The notes beneath the pieces were generated by a model, which was given only the letters and a program-made list of their open reading frames with translations, was not told the DNA's origin and searched no databases. The translations under genes and the position numbers were made by a program. A stretch of DNA of 64,000 nucleotides from Leishmania panamensis (taxonomy: Eukaryota; Euglenozoa; Kinetoplastea; Trypanosomatida; Trypanosomatidae): assembly GCF_000755165.1 (NCBI RefSeq), contig NC_025872.1:476792-540791 (forward strand), written 5' to 3'. This document shows positions 49,548 through 60,914 of this stretch, one piece after another (the first letter of the stretch is position 1; each line of letters starts with the position of its first letter).

Positions 49548-52500
49548 GCTCACTGCTTTTGTTTACTTCTCGTCCTTCCCCGCCACGTCGGTGTACCTAG
49601 CCTTCCCTCTCCCTGCTCAAATAGGCTCTTTTCCTGTTCTCCTTTCTAGGTCCTTACTCGATGTCTGGGTGTCTGCCTCTTCCCGCCTGTTGGTTTTCCT
49701 GTGCCCGACTGTTGATGTCGAGGCAAAGGCGAGTGCTTCACATCTGTGCGGACAGGGAGAAGAGCTTCTGCCGGTGCCTGGTGCTCGTTTATCGTACGCA
49801 TCGCCCTCCGATGTGTCTGACCACACGGGTGCCGTGTGCCTCCCCTCCCTCCCTCCCCCCACAGCATTTTCCTAATCGCTTTATGTACTTGTTTGAGCCT
49901 TTTTTTCCCTTTGGAGAGAAGTATGTCAGTAGACCTGGTCAATGTCATTCTCCTCACTCTTCGTGCGTCTCGGCCTACCTTTATGGTGGTGCTGTGTGAG
50001 TGGGGTGTTGCGCTTGCACTGCCGTGCGTGGCATGAAGGCCCTTCAACGGTAGTACATGTGCCATTGGATACCCATCGCCAGCCCTTCTCTTCCTCTCTG
50101 TCGCCATAACGCTTTTATGTCCCCCTTGTCCCCCGGTCCTTCCCCTACCCCCCACCCCACCCCTCTCGTCTCCGCAACAGGCCCCTTCTTGGCTTATTTA
50201 GCGTGCGCGTTATCTGTAATGGGCAGATTCGCCTTTCCTCTTTCGTGGTTTCTCCAGCGCGGATGTCGTCACCTCAAATGGGTTTAAGCCAGGCGCACGC
50301 GAGAGGGCGAGCAACAGTACAAAGCAGCAAGAAATACAGCCCAGTCGCCTGCTTCTCACATCAAACTGGAAAACAGCAGACAAAGAGTGAGAGAGAGAGA
50401 GAGGCAGAGGGTGCAGTGTAGTGACCAGACCTGTGTGTGCATGTTTGGGAGACGAAGAAATGAAAAAAGGAGAAAGAAGTTAGCAAGCGTAGTTCACAAA
50501 CAAGAGAAAGAGCTGAGCACACGCACGCATGCACGCAGCCAGGAGGGCGAACCACTGGAGGGAAGGAAATCGACAACATGACTGCCCCCTCAGTGCACAT
50601 AACCGTGACGGACAATAAAAAATCAATACGAAAAAAAAGCCAATGATCGTGGCGTCCATTCATTTTGCCGATGGATCTGCTTGTCGCCGTCGGCGTGGCA
50701 CCTTTTTGGGGGGTTGTTTTGACATGTTACTTTACCCCCGCCCTCAGCCTCTTTTGAGGGCTCCTCGGTCGCTTTTAGCTTGACTGAGTGACCGTGTTGG
50801 ATTATTTTGGTTTGGTTCGCCGTTTCTCATTTTTTCTTGTTCGGTTGGGGGGCCTCTTGTGTATGCTCCAAGGCGAGCGGATGCATGCGGGCGTGGGTGT
50901 TTGTATGCCCACTCATATCAAACAGGGTGCTGGCCGCTCAACGTGATGGACAATACAACAGCAATGACAACAAAATCCAAAGGGAGAGACTTGCAACCTT
51001 GTCAAGAGAAGCATGCGTGAGGACTGGTGCAGCGGCTTGCAGTTCCTAACAGAGTGGCGGATATGGCGGCAGTACAAGACGCTGAAAAGGGGTGAGGGAA
51101 AAAGGAGTTGATTCGCAGACGAATAAAGGGAGAGAGGCGCCAGGCGCTTCTGCGGGGAGGGGGTGTTCCAGGTGACGTCTTCACTGACTTTTCTAGCTTT
51201 GCCTCTTCTCTAGTCTTCCCGGACACTGTTTCGCCTGTCGCTGTCGCGCACAAGCTTCCCACTCTGTATGTTTGCGGACGTGCGTGCGGTTGTGACACCG
51301 CCTTTCTTTCTCTCTGGCTCCTGCAGAATGCTGATTCTTCCTCTTCTACCCACCCATTCCCGCCCCGCTCTTTCCCTAAGCCCATTACCTGCACACAAAC
51401 ATCAGCTCACCTTGTTGATCCTTAACTTTTCCACTTCTGCCTTTCTCTCCGTCATCGTTCACCCTTCACATGCACACATATCTCGTGCGCTTCTTTACCT
51501 TGTGTCGATGATTCGTGATTCACTCCCATTCCATCGCCCACCCCCCTCCTTCTTGTCTTCCCTCTCGCCCTCCTTCTTTCTGCCAGGACCCGTAACGGTG
51601 GGCGGGTGCACACGCGCGCCTACATACACGTACAGTGCAAACATTACCGTCGCTTACCCCCCACTCTCCCCCTTTTCTCGCCCCCCTTCCCCTCGCCGTC
51701 TGAGCCACGCACCACTACACGCGCGCACAAACACACACGCCGTACGGTGTGAGCGAAGGAAGGTGCGAGCGGGAGCAGCAAAGGGCTCGTTTGAACGTCA
51801 GTGAGGAAAAGGGTAGCAAAGGATGAAAGAGGAGAAGGGAGCATCGTGTACATCCTTGTAAACCTCCCTGCTCGTGTGTGTGGGGGGTGTGGGGGGTGTG
51901 GGTGTGTGTGGATGCTGGTCGGTGGGTGTATCGCCGTCCCTCTCTTGGCTGCTGATGTGCTTCTTTACTGCTCCTTTGGGTTTCTCCTTTTTGTCAGCTG
52001 CACTTCATACGCGCACATACATACATACCCGTGTGTCAGGCAAGGCGTGCAGTCGACTGTCGCATTCTTTGCTTCTTCTCCGTGAACTCTGCTGCTCTTC
52101 TCCATTTCGCTCTCTCTTTCTCCTCCACCCCCTCTCCCTCCTCTGCCTCTCCTTTGGTTCGATTCCGTGTCACCCTTTTCCTTGTCTTTTTTTGTCCTCT
52201 CTCATGTATCAGAGTCATCGACTAACACTGCCGCCGCCGCCCGCCTTCAACTCACTCCACGCCTTCGTATCGATATAATATACCGGAAAGCCATCCTCTC
52301 ATCTGTGTTCATCAAAGGGGAGGAGGGGGGCTATACGAAGCCGACTCCTTACTCTACGTGTGTGTGTGTGTATGTGTTGCTCGCCTTTTCCTCTTCCTCC
52401 TCTGCTTCTTTTCTTCTTCGTTGGGGCCATTCTGTTTCGTGTCGAAGCGCCGTCTTTCTTCCTCTGCGCGTCTTTCGTACTCCCTATCACCTCTCCCCAT

Positions 52501-52668
52501 TTCCCCTGGCTCTTCTGCTTCTACTCTTCCCCCACCACCACCATCACCCCCTCTCTCTCTCTCTCCCTCTCGCTTACTTAGCCCTTAGCTGCTGTGTTTC
52601 GTGCCTCTTTTCAGCTTTTTTCCTTTTAGTGCCTCTCCTTCAGTGCTTCTGTGCGCCCCTGCTAGGCT
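49548..52668 (+). other. Intergenic spacer, 3.1 kb
   Basis: Mostly pyrimidine-rich DNA with a purine/A-rich island at about 50290-50660. No ORF with protein-like composition and a plausible start was found. Confidence 0.6.
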
Positions 52669-52685
52669 GGCTTCTCTTTTCTCAG
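52669..52685 (+). promoter_or_regulatory. Predicted trans-splice acceptor for the 1481-aa gene
   Basis: GGCTTCTCTTTTCTCAG is a short tract ending in AG at 52684-52685, 40 nt before ATG 52726. Confidence 0.5.
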
Positions 52686-52725
52686 CACAGCGTCTCCACC
52701 CCCCCCTCCCTCCTCCTCGTACGCC

Positions 52726-55700
52726 ATGAATCATGACGATACAACTGGGGTCCCGACAAGCGCCGCCATCGCTAACTCCTCAACGTGTGCCACTGTCCCC
52801 GGTGGGATGGCGCAAACAAGGATGTTGTCGAGGCTCAGAGTCGCTGGTAGTACCGGTATACGGCGGGTAAATGAAGCTAGCGAAGCGCCGCTCGCACCGC
52901 TTCCCTCCGCGAGGCCTCTGGGTCGAGACGCCTCCACAACAGGCGATGTCGCGCAGTATGGAGGATGCGCATCGCTTGTTCGCACGGCCACTGCAGCAGC
53001 AGTGGTGGCTGTCGAAAACGCAGTGCCACAGTCGTCCGCCTTCGGTTGTGGCGACGGCAGAGACGACGATGCTGTGCTGCGCAAGGAAGAAAATAGCTGC
53101 ATTGAAGTCGATGTCGGTGCCGTGAACGCGTCGTCCCCGCTCCTTGGGCAGCCCACATCGGGAGCTGCACAGCACCTGAGCTACGACGCGGCCAACGATG
53201 GCACCGGAGGTAGACTGCAAAGCCGTGGTGGCAACGCAGCAGCGGTCGACATTCCCCTCCGCTGTCGTGCTACCTGGACTCGCCAAACTACGCCGGAACC
53301 ACTTCAAGGCGATGGTGGCCTGCTATGTGCAGCAGCAGCCCTCAACTCGTCCACAACAAGCAGTGCAGACGACAAGACATCTCCTCAAAGTGCAGCAGCA
53401 GCAGCAACGGCGACAGATGTGCTTGAGTCGCCGGCGGCACCTCCCCCATCGCCAAAGGGGGAACACGGCTCATGTGACTATACGGGCAATCCTCTGCACT
53501 TACCCGGCCATCACCGCCACTACATCGACATGGACTTGCCGGGGATGGGTGAAAGCAACGAACCGTGGAGCGGGTCTGTTGCGTCGTCAGCATCCTCAGC
53601 GCCGCACTCCACCGCCGAGACACAGTGGCACAACACGAGTGTGGCATCGGAGCTGGACTTGTACGAGATGCCGCTGCCCGTTATGGAGACGGCGACAGGC
53701 GACCTAACCGCTGCACCATCGGTGACCGCGTCATTTTTGTTTGGCGGTGTGGCTTTGCCGGTGGCCTTTAGTGTGAAATCTGGCGGATCTGCCCTAACAG
53801 CCGACAGGGACGCGAAAGTGTGGTCACCCATCTCTGTATCAGCGACTGTGTCGCCCAGCCGACGGAACATTGCTGGCCTGAAACAACCAGCGGATCTGAG
53901 CGGCTGGAGACGCAAGCGGTCGAGTGGTAAATTGGCGGTGCAGTCGGAAAGAAACAACAGCAGCAGCGGCCCGGGCGATATCCCGCTCGTCTCGCTCGAA
54001 AAGTCTGTTGGGTGGAGCGCTGGGAAGCCGATGAATGACGACTCCTTGTCTCCAGTGACATCCCTCTCGCAGCAGCGGGGAGAGTTGCTAGAACGGAGTG
54101 TCTACCCCCTTACATCGACACAGGTGACGACGGCAACCACACTGGCCACGGTGGAGTCAGGCACTGCCTCCAATCCCTTCAGCTCCCATTCCTCACTGCG
54201 GTCGTTTGACTCTCACCACGCGCTCCAACGCAGCGCGCTGATCGCCAGGATGTCTGTGCCTTGCCAAGGGAGAGCCCCATCATTGCAGCTGTCCGCGATC
54301 GTTCGCCCAGGGGGTGCTGTCCTGGAAAGCGCCAACCTAGGGACACCTGTTCGAAGCCCGCAGGGGATGTCCACCTCTCTGGGGCTGCCGATGTTCGTAG
54401 GTGGGAGCACCGGGTCGCCCATTCTCTTCTCAAAGTACGACACTGTATTTCCGCTCCGGATGGCGCCCAGGACGCACACCAAGTTGGCCGGTGACGAGTC
54501 GCAACAGTCGCCACCGCGACTCCACGACCAGAGAAACGAGGGCGACGCAGACCAACCTCCGCCCACACCCACCGCAGCGCTCGTCACGCAAGCCGCGCAG
54601 CAGCAGCAACAGCAGCAGACGCCTTTTTGTTGCCCTCAGCATGGAGAAACAGACGCTCCTGAGTGCAGCCCTCTGACTTCGCTCTCCGCGCTACCCCAGC
54701 AGAGCCTCCGCAGCTCCACCGTGACCTCTGACACCTCCTTCGGTGTCGACAACGCCATCTCCATGCGGCAATGCTCGATGATGTCGGAGGACCACATCCT
54801 GCAGACGCTCGTCCACGGCATGGCGCTTGGTGGTGTATCGGCAGAGGCGTGGATGGCAGCGCCGGACAACTGGGCACCATCGCCGCGCAATTTGCGTTCG
54901 ACTGGCCCAGGGAACCGACACCTAACAGGCAGGCTGTGTGCGCTGCAGCGTCCCTTGTCACCATCCTCGCACTCAGCTGCCTCGGATGCAGTGGGCGCGG
55001 GCAGCGGTAAGACACCGACGGCGGGGCTTGTCGCGTCCTCGATGCGCTTCTCACAGCTACAGACGCAGCGAGGGAAGTTGGGCTGGATGAGTTCTACGAG
55101 ACCTGCAGGGCCGTGGGGAGCGGAGCTGGTGCAAGGGCTCTCTCCCGTATCCGCGTCAGCAGCAAACAGGGGCGACGAAACCGCAGAGACTGGCAGCCAT
55201 TTGCTTACACGTGACCCCCTCACTGTCGCACCGTCCAGCCCCAGCAAGCGGCACATGGCGGCGCATACTCCCACGCGCCTTCAGCAGCAGAGGAAGCTGC
55301 CAAGCCCTGAGAACTTCTTCGCAAAGGCTGATGGCTCTCTGAGGGACTCCGTTGGCTTCAGCGCCACATCCCTACCCACCTTGTCTGACCCTGCTCTTCA
55401 CGCCAGGCGCTCGCTCGTCACACCAATGCAGGGGTACAGCTTCAAGCAGCACTCCACTGCGGCGAGCATGGCGTCTTCGGCCCTTTCACAGGTGCCGCTC
55501 GGCGTGGAGGAGGTCATCTTCTCTGCAGGCAGCACCCCGAATGTAGTGGGTTGTGTGGAGGCCAGTGTGGTGACGTGGTTGCCCGTGGCAAGCACTGACA
55601 CAGCTGCAAGGCAACTCAGCGGTGACCAAACAGTGGTGCTGCGACCCTATGACAGCAGCGCAGCGTATTACCGTATCTCCAACGGTGGCCTCTTCAGCAC

Positions 55701-57171
55701 CGCCGACAGCGGCGTCACCGTGGCGGCGCCGAGGGAAGCATCGCTTGAGGGACGACTCACCTTTCTGCAGTCGGTGCATGACCTCGACAGTTTTGCTGCC
55801 CAGGCGGAGGCGAGTGCCTCGCTCGGCTACGGGGCTGCTGTACAGAGCCCACTAACCAGGGAAATAGTCGAGCCTGGGGCTGTGGCCACCACGATGGTGT
55901 CACCACCGTCGTCCATCGCGCCTGTGGATGAGACGTTCTCTGTGTGTCGGCCACCACCCCCGGCTCCAGCAATGTTGCTCCGTCACTCGCCGACGCGCAG
56001 GCCCTTCTATCTGATTCCTGGGTTGGAGGCTGCGGCAACTGCGGAGCTAGGGCGCATCTCCCCCTCCCCTTTTACCGTCGCTCCTTGGGCCATAGGTGGC
56101 GCCAGCGATTTCGTGGCAGCGGTGGCAACGCCGCTGCTGCCAGGGATGCTGAGTGGGAAGGACAAGGTCAGTCCATGGTCCAGCGACAGTACGAGGGGCG
56201 GGTTTCTGCAGGTGTTGCCGCTTGCTCAAGAAGAACATGTGTCCACATCGTTGAGTTACAAGGTAAGGGCGCCAAAGACGACGAGCCCCATGTCCGCAAG
56301 CCAAGCACAAGATGACTCAGTGGCTGTGACGGATCCGCAGCTGCTGTGGTGGGCACCGAAAGCCGCGCATGCCGCGGCACCATTCACAGCTACTGACACC
56401 GATACCCGCCCAGCGTCCGTGCATCGCAATAGTGACGAGTCGGGCACTCACTCCAGCATGCCAAACTTCAGTTGCCGTTCACCGCCTGTGCACTTGCCCC
56501 CGCAGCAGCAGACACCACCTCAGCTTCAGGTTTGTGCGCCGGCTGCGATGTGGTCCTTCCTCTACGGCGTTCACAACAACGACGATCAAGGCGCCTACCA
56601 AATCGCTACCTTCAACAGCAACCCAAGTGTTGCTCTCACCCGAAGCTCTACTCGAGGGCTATCGAGCTGCATCGTCGATCAGGCAGCCGATGTGTGGCCC
56701 GGTGGTGAGGAGGAGTACCGCCAGAGTTGTCGTCCCGAGGGGGAGATGCTCTTCCGCAGACCCGGTACTCTCACAGGCAGCATCAGTCAGTGTCGCAGGA
56801 GCGGCAAAAGGAGGGGTGGTGGCCCAGGTGCACCTCTCCGCATCTCCATCCCGTGCTATCAGCGCTATCGAGACGTCGAGGCTCTCCTGGATGACGCGGA
56901 GCGGGCCATGAACAGGACGTCTGTCCCCATCATTTCATTACTTAGCTACGGCGGTCGGTCGTTGAATGGGGACGAGTACTCGCCTGAAACACTCGGCAAC
57001 GGTCTGGCGTCAAGTGTAATGTCGTTGGCAACGCCCGCACTGATGACTTCTATGACCTGCTTGGAGGTGAGTCTTGTATCGCCTCTGGCGCTAGAGTCGG
57101 CGTCGGACAAGCCGGTAGCGAGCCCCACGGGGACGATGTCGTTCTCCGTGAGCCCGCCGCGACGCAGGTGA
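52726..57171 (+). CDS. Large low-complexity hypothetical protein (1481 aa)
   Basis: A long uninterrupted frame starts at ATG 52726, the first ATG after a predicted acceptor, and ends at TGA 57169-57171. It is Ser/Ala/Thr/Pro/Gly-rich and mostly disordered, with a Gln run near residues 625-631. No transmembrane helix, enzyme motif or repeat family is seen. The only clearly ordered-looking block is near the C-terminus (about residues 1363-1390, IPCYQRYRDVEALLDDAERA). Minus-strand frames of up to 212 codons within it are shadows of its codon bias. Regulatory or scaffolding roles are typical for such trypanosomatid proteins, but none can be inferred here. Confidence 0.85.
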   Translation: MNHDDTTGVPTSAAIANSSTCATVPGGMAQTRMLSRLRVAGSTGIRRVNEASEAPLAPLPSARPLGRDASTTGDVAQYGGCASLVRTATAAAVVAVENAVPQSSAFGCGDGRDDDAVLRKEENSCIEVDVGAVNASSPLLGQPTSGAAQHLSYDAANDGTGGRLQSRGGNAAAVDIPLRCRATWTRQTTPEPLQGDGGLLCAAAALNSSTTSSADDKTSPQSAAAAATATDVLESPAAPPPSPKGEHGSCDYTGNPLHLPGHHRHYIDMDLPGMGESNEPWSGSVASSASSAPHSTAETQWHNTSVASELDLYEMPLPVMETATGDLTAAPSVTASFLFGGVALPVAFSVKSGGSALTADRDAKVWSPISVSATVSPSRRNIAGLKQPADLSGWRRKRSSGKLAVQSERNNSSSGPGDIPLVSLEKSVGWSAGKPMNDDSLSPVTSLSQQRGELLERSVYPLTSTQVTTATTLATVESGTASNPFSSHSSLRSFDSHHALQRSALIARMSVPCQGRAPSLQLSAIVRPGGAVLESANLGTPVRSPQGMSTSLGLPMFVGGSTGSPILFSKYDTVFPLRMAPRTHTKLAGDESQQSPPRLHDQRNEGDADQPPPTPTAALVTQAAQQQQQQQTPFCCPQHGETDAPECSPLTSLSALPQQSLRSSTVTSDTSFGVDNAISMRQCSMMSEDHILQTLVHGMALGGVSAEAWMAAPDNWAPSPRNLRSTGPGNRHLTGRLCALQRPLSPSSHSAASDAVGAGSGKTPTAGLVASSMRFSQLQTQRGKLGWMSSTRPAGPWGAELVQGLSPVSASAANRGDETAETGSHLLTRDPLTVAPSSPSKRHMAAHTPTRLQQQRKLPSPENFFAKADGSLRDSVGFSATSLPTLSDPALHARRSLVTPMQGYSFKQHSTAASMASSALSQVPLGVEEVIFSAGSTPNVVGCVEASVVTWLPVASTDTAARQLSGDQTVVLRPYDSSAAYYRISNGGLFSTADSGVTVAAPREASLEGRLTFLQSVHDLDSFAAQAEASASLGYGAAVQSPLTREIVEPGAVATTMVSPPSSIAPVDETFSVCRPPPPAPAMLLRHSPTRRPFYLIPGLEAAATAELGRISPSPFTVAPWAIGGASDFVAAVATPLLPGMLSGKDKVSPWSSDSTRGGFLQVLPLAQEEHVSTSLSYKVRAPKTTSPMSASQAQDDSVAVTDPQLLWWAPKAAHAAAPFTATDTDTRPASVHRNSDESGTHSSMPNFSCRSPPVHLPPQQQTPPQLQVCAPAAMWSFLYGVHNNDDQGAYQIATFNSNPSVALTRSSTRGLSSCIVDQAADVWPGGEEEYRQSCRPEGEMLFRRPGTLTGSISQCRRSGKRRGGGPGAPLRISIPCYQRYRDVEALLDDAERAMNRTSVPIISLLSYGGRSLNGDEYSPETLGNGLASSVMSLATPALMTSMTCLEVSLVSPLALESASDKPVASPTGTMSFSVSPPRRR

Positions 57172-58349
57172 AGCCAGAAAAGGAGGAGAACAAAGCAAAT
57201 TCAGCTTGCAGTCTTGTCGCATCTTTTGTGCACCTCTTCTGGCGCACTGGTGTGCATCTCGCACCTACAAGTTGGAGTGAGTGTGACGACTGGACACCCG
57301 TGTAGGTGCCCGCGCGTAGAGACAGGTCTCTTTACCCTCCCTGCCTCCTGCTTCCCGTATATTGCCGCCATGGGCGTCTTGGCTATGCGTATGGTCTTCC
57401 AGTTTAAGTGATATGCAATGGGTACGTGAGCACGGATGCATCTGCGCGCGTGTGTATGTGTGTGTGTACTTGAATGTGCGTACACTCAAGTCGAGCGTCT
57501 TTTGTTTCGGCCCATCACCCCCACCCCGTCTCTCTTTTTCTCTCTGCGCATGTGTGTGTGGGGGGAGGGGGGAGTGCCCTCTCTCTCCTTCTCTCACTCA
57601 GCAAAGCCGATTCGCGAAGTTTGTCATCTTCGCTCTCTCTGTTTTGTCAGGGTGAGGACGGGGGCAGCCCTCTCGCGCGCAAAAGGCGCTTGCATTCGCA
57701 CTACGACGTAAGGAAGCGGATAAGGATGACGGAGACGCAGGGGCGCTTGAGAAACCTCAGCGGCATCTGGAAGAGGGAGGTACAGGAAAAAGGAGGCGGT
57801 GCTGCGGGCGTAACGTGCGGCATGCTAACGAAGCGTCCTCCTCAGCTACGATACACCCTACTCGCGACGAAGTCTCTCGACCATCTCTCTCACTCATTAT
57901 AGCCGTCGGTACGCCACTGCCGCCAATCTCATCGCGGGGGACGTGGGAGCAAGGCAGCAGTGTAGGACGAGGATGCATTGACGGTAAGGGTGTGAAGCAC
58001 CTTCACTGCTCACTAGTCGACGTAGGTATGCTCGTGGGAAAATCTGCGTGGGCTTTTAAATGTATGTGTGGGAGTGTGGGCGCGCTGTCACCTCCCCACT
58101 GGTATTTGCCTGTGTCCTCTCTACCCATCTGCCGCCCTCTCTCTCTCTCTCCTCTCTTCTTCTACTTACAGGCGGGTACATGCGTGGCAACTGAGGCCTT
58201 TACGTCTCTGCTCTCATCGCTTTACAGACTCACTGAGAAAAGTAGTCCGCGGTATGGGTGTATGTCTGTGCATGCCGTCAAAGCCCCAGCATCCCACTTC
58301 ATCCCAGCCACAGACTCAACCACGAAGCACCGCACAGTCCTCCGCTTCA
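57172..58349 (+). other. Intergenic spacer
   Basis: A 9-bp inverted repeat (57261-57269 with 57301-57309) lies just after the 1481-aa gene. A CT-rich tract ends at AG 58170-58171, which could be a more distal acceptor for the hydrolase gene and would place short upstream ORFs at 58179 and 58254 in the leader. I see no gene. Confidence 0.5.
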
Positions 58350-58391
58350 CCACCTGCTGGGCGGCCTCCCTCTCCTCTTTCCGTCGTCAAG
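58350..58391 (+). promoter_or_regulatory. Predicted proximal trans-splice acceptor for the hydrolase gene
   Basis: A C/T-rich stretch (CCTCCCTCTCCTCTTTCCGT) is followed by AG at 58390-58391, 44 nt before ATG 58435. It removes the upstream ORFs that the distal acceptor would include. Confidence 0.5.
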
Positions 58392-58434
58392 AAGGCGATC
58401 GGCTACCTCTAGCGTGTACTCGCTGTTTCAAGGC

Positions 58435-59631
58435 ATGGCATCCGTTCCGCTGCATGCAGTACAGACCCCCTCTAAGGTCCTCCTGCCGGGCTTCGCGAAG
58501 AAAGCGCCACCTGTCTTTTTCGTGGTGCTTCATGGCTTCTTGGCTCACAGCGGCGCGATGAACTCATTCGTTTTGATGCTGCGCAACGCCATCGATGAGC
58601 ACAACCACGCCGTTCTGGAGACGAATGACCAGACATCAAAGACCCTGCCGTTTCACATCATCACACTCGACGCGCGAAACCACGGTCTGTCGCCGCACAC
58701 TGCGACACACAACTTGGAGAACCTTGTGGAGGATCTTAGCCACTACCTGGAGAATGACTTTCCACGCACTGTGTCGCGGCTCTCAGGGGCATGGATGAGT
58801 GACGGAAGCGATCACGGCCACGACGACGTGGCTCGTCCTCGCGTCGTAGCAATTGGCCACAGCATGGGCAGCATTACGTGGACGCGCTACCTCATGGACC
58901 GCTACCTCTCTTCCTTCGCGAAGGGAGAAAAGGGTCAAGGTTTAGAAGGACCGTCAATTGCGGCTCCATCACTATCGAAGAATGTCGCCTCTGCTGCGCA
59001 ATCCTCCCTTGAGGTGAAGGGACTTGTGAGCCTTGACTTACCGCCTATCGTGCGCTCACACAAGACGGCGAAACTGACCAACGAGCTCATCGACATCATT
59101 GAACACATGAAGGCTGTGAATCTGGACGCAATCTCTGACCTTCGGAGTGGACAGGAGGAGTTCTACCGCTGTGGCATACATGATATCCGTGTGCGTGGAC
59201 TATGTACGACGAACCTGAGACTGCAACTCGACCCCAGCGATCCCATGCGACACGTTGCGAGTTGGAAGTGCAATGTGCCCGTGCTGGAGCATTCCATCCG
59301 CTCTGGCGAGCTTTTCCTACCTGACTCGTACTACAAGCGAGCAGCTGACAGAAATGGCTTAGGTGGCGCACATGATGCACACCAAGAGCAGCAGGGGCGG
59401 CACCGATTAGCCCTGGAGTGTCCCTCGGTAGGCACGGTTCCAGTGTTGTCGGTGCTCGGAGCTGCCAGCCCAGTGGGCGGAAACCCGCAGTATCGGCAGC
59501 TGTGGGAACTCTACGCCGTCAACCTGCGGCAGCACTCCATTCCGCATGCGGCGCACGTGGTGTACTTTGACAAGCCCCACGAGACTGTGGAGCTCGTAAA
59601 AGACTTCTTGAAGGAGATTCATGTAGTCTAG
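58435..59631 (+). CDS. ABHD11-like alpha/beta hydrolase
   Basis: The protein has 398 residues. The alpha/beta hydrolase pattern is clear: FFVVLHGFLAHSGAM supplies the HG oxyanion motif, ITLDARNHGLSPH (D79) matches the DARNHG signature of ABHD11, and VVAIGHSMGS gives the nucleophile elbow with S143. The catalytic His is probably H374 in HAAHVVYFDKPHE. The conserved helix MKAVNLDAISDLRSGQEEF and the CTTNLRLQLD segment also match the ABHD11 family, whose human member is a mitochondrial serine hydrolase. Low-complexity insertions (about 115-135 and 160-195) enlarge it beyond the roughly 310 residues of the human protein. Substrate is unknown. The start is the first in-frame ATG. Confidence 0.88.
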   Translation: MASVPLHAVQTPSKVLLPGFAKKAPPVFFVVLHGFLAHSGAMNSFVLMLRNAIDEHNHAVLETNDQTSKTLPFHIITLDARNHGLSPHTATHNLENLVEDLSHYLENDFPRTVSRLSGAWMSDGSDHGHDDVARPRVVAIGHSMGSITWTRYLMDRYLSSFAKGEKGQGLEGPSIAAPSLSKNVASAAQSSLEVKGLVSLDLPPIVRSHKTAKLTNELIDIIEHMKAVNLDAISDLRSGQEEFYRCGIHDIRVRGLCTTNLRLQLDPSDPMRHVASWKCNVPVLEHSIRSGELFLPDSYYKRAADRNGLGGAHDAHQEQQGRHRLALECPSVGTVPVLSVLGAASPVGGNPQYRQLWELYAVNLRQHSIPHAAHVVYFDKPHETVELVKDFLKEIHVV

Positions 59632-60239
59632 TCGTCGTCGTGTGTGTGTAGGTGGGTGTGTGTGTTTCGTGGGTGGACGCCAAGCTGAGGGAGAGCCTCT
59701 GCTTGAGGAGAAAGGGTCACACCTCCCCGCATAAAAGGTCCCTCTGCATAGGCACACAAACATCACCCGCACCTCTCCCCCGCCCTGTACTCCTTCCACA
59801 GCCCGCTGAAGGCGGCGACAGAGCGATAGCACACATGACGGAGAAAAAAAGCAACTTGTGCTGACTCAGCTACGCTTATCGTGAGAGAGCGTAACTCTGG
59901 CGCCCATGTTGACGTCAGTCCCCTCCCTTCAGAAAATTGTATGCGACCTCGTCTCTCTCTCTGCGCACGCATATGCATGTATGTCTCTTCCTCATATATA
60001 TATATATAGATATATATATATGTGTGTGTGTGCGTGTGTGCGTGTGTGCGCGTGTATACACGTACATCAGCGCAACACACGCTCTGCGCCACTGCCTGCT
60101 CGCACTGTCGTTGTCTCTCGCGTGCCTCCCCCTTTTTTCTCATTCCTTTTTCCGCCATGTTTCCCAATTCACGAGAACTATCACCACGCGAGCCCAGTCA
60201 CTAAACCCCTCCCCCCCCCCGCAGAACGTCTTCTGAAAA
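59632..60239 (+). other. Intergenic spacer with AT repeat
   Basis: It contains an interrupted AT microsatellite at about 59994-60021 that runs into TG repeats, and a pyrimidine-rich tract at about 60110-60160. I see no gene. Confidence 0.55.
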
Positions 60240-60914
60240 CAGAATCGTCAATATCACCCTGGATGTTGCGCGCCAGTGGTGGTAGTTGGGCAAGCGCGCC
60301 ATCCAAGGTTTCCGCGGTGAGCCTGAACCCTAGCAGTAGCCGCAGCCCAAGCATCGGCGGCGGCTCCACTGAGCTCTCACTGCACTGGAACCCCTTCCAA
60401 CTCAACCTGGGCACCCTACTCGGCACGACGTTCAATCTGTCAGAGCAGCTCTCGTAGATCTTCGGCAGCTCCCCCCCCCCCCGGAAGCGGGGGGCAGCCG
60501 GCGGCTCATCCGGAGCATATTCCGATGAACCGGAACTGCCGAGCCTCCAACCTGCTCAACATATCGACCTCCGCTACCCACACCACTACCAGCGCAGTGA
60601 TGTTCAACATGTACCGTGCACATACCCTCCTCCCCTACGTCGGCCCCATCACACAGAACTAGGCGGTGCAGAACAAGCCGGTGGCGATGCTGCGCCTGCC
60701 GCACAGCAAGGGCAAGCGCTTCGATAACCTGAATCAACTGAAGACCGCTCCACAGGAGGCAGGCCTGGCCACCACGCATCCGGAGGGAGAGGCAATCCTG
60801 CAAAATAAGACGAAGGCGCGAGTGGATGCGGAACTGCGGCAGTCGTGACACATCCCGCAGTTTAACGAGGTGTCGTACTTCCCCCTCTCGGATGGATTCG
60901 CTCTAAAGCGGTAG
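60240..60914 (+). pseudogene. Decayed gene with stops and a poly-C frameshift, unidentified
   Basis: Protein-like sequence runs in frame 2 up to TAG 60455-60457, including LSLHWNPFQLNLGTLLGTTF. After a 12-C run (60471-60482) it continues in frame 0 (NRNCRASNLLNISTSATHTT), with TAG at about 60660, then an open block (AMLRLPHSKGKRFDNLNQLK) to TGA 60846-60848, and more to a TAG at 60912-60914. At least three stops and one frame change over about 650 nt make this a pseudogene. A homopolymer sequencing error could explain the frame change but not the stops. The parent protein is unknown to me. Confidence 0.55.

Noticed and set aside
54636..55274. Long minus-strand frame opposite the 1481-aa gene
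   Set aside because: Antisense shadow of a GC-rich coding strand, with no domain and no pyrimidine tract in the right place.
57261..57309. 9-bp inverted repeat with a 31-nt loop after the 1481-aa gene
   Set aside because: Short arms and a long loop are within what chance allows, so it is not grouped with the long perfect hairpins.
57815..58561. 248-codon frame overlapping the hydrolase start
   Set aside because: It overlaps the well-supported hydrolase in another frame and shows no domain.
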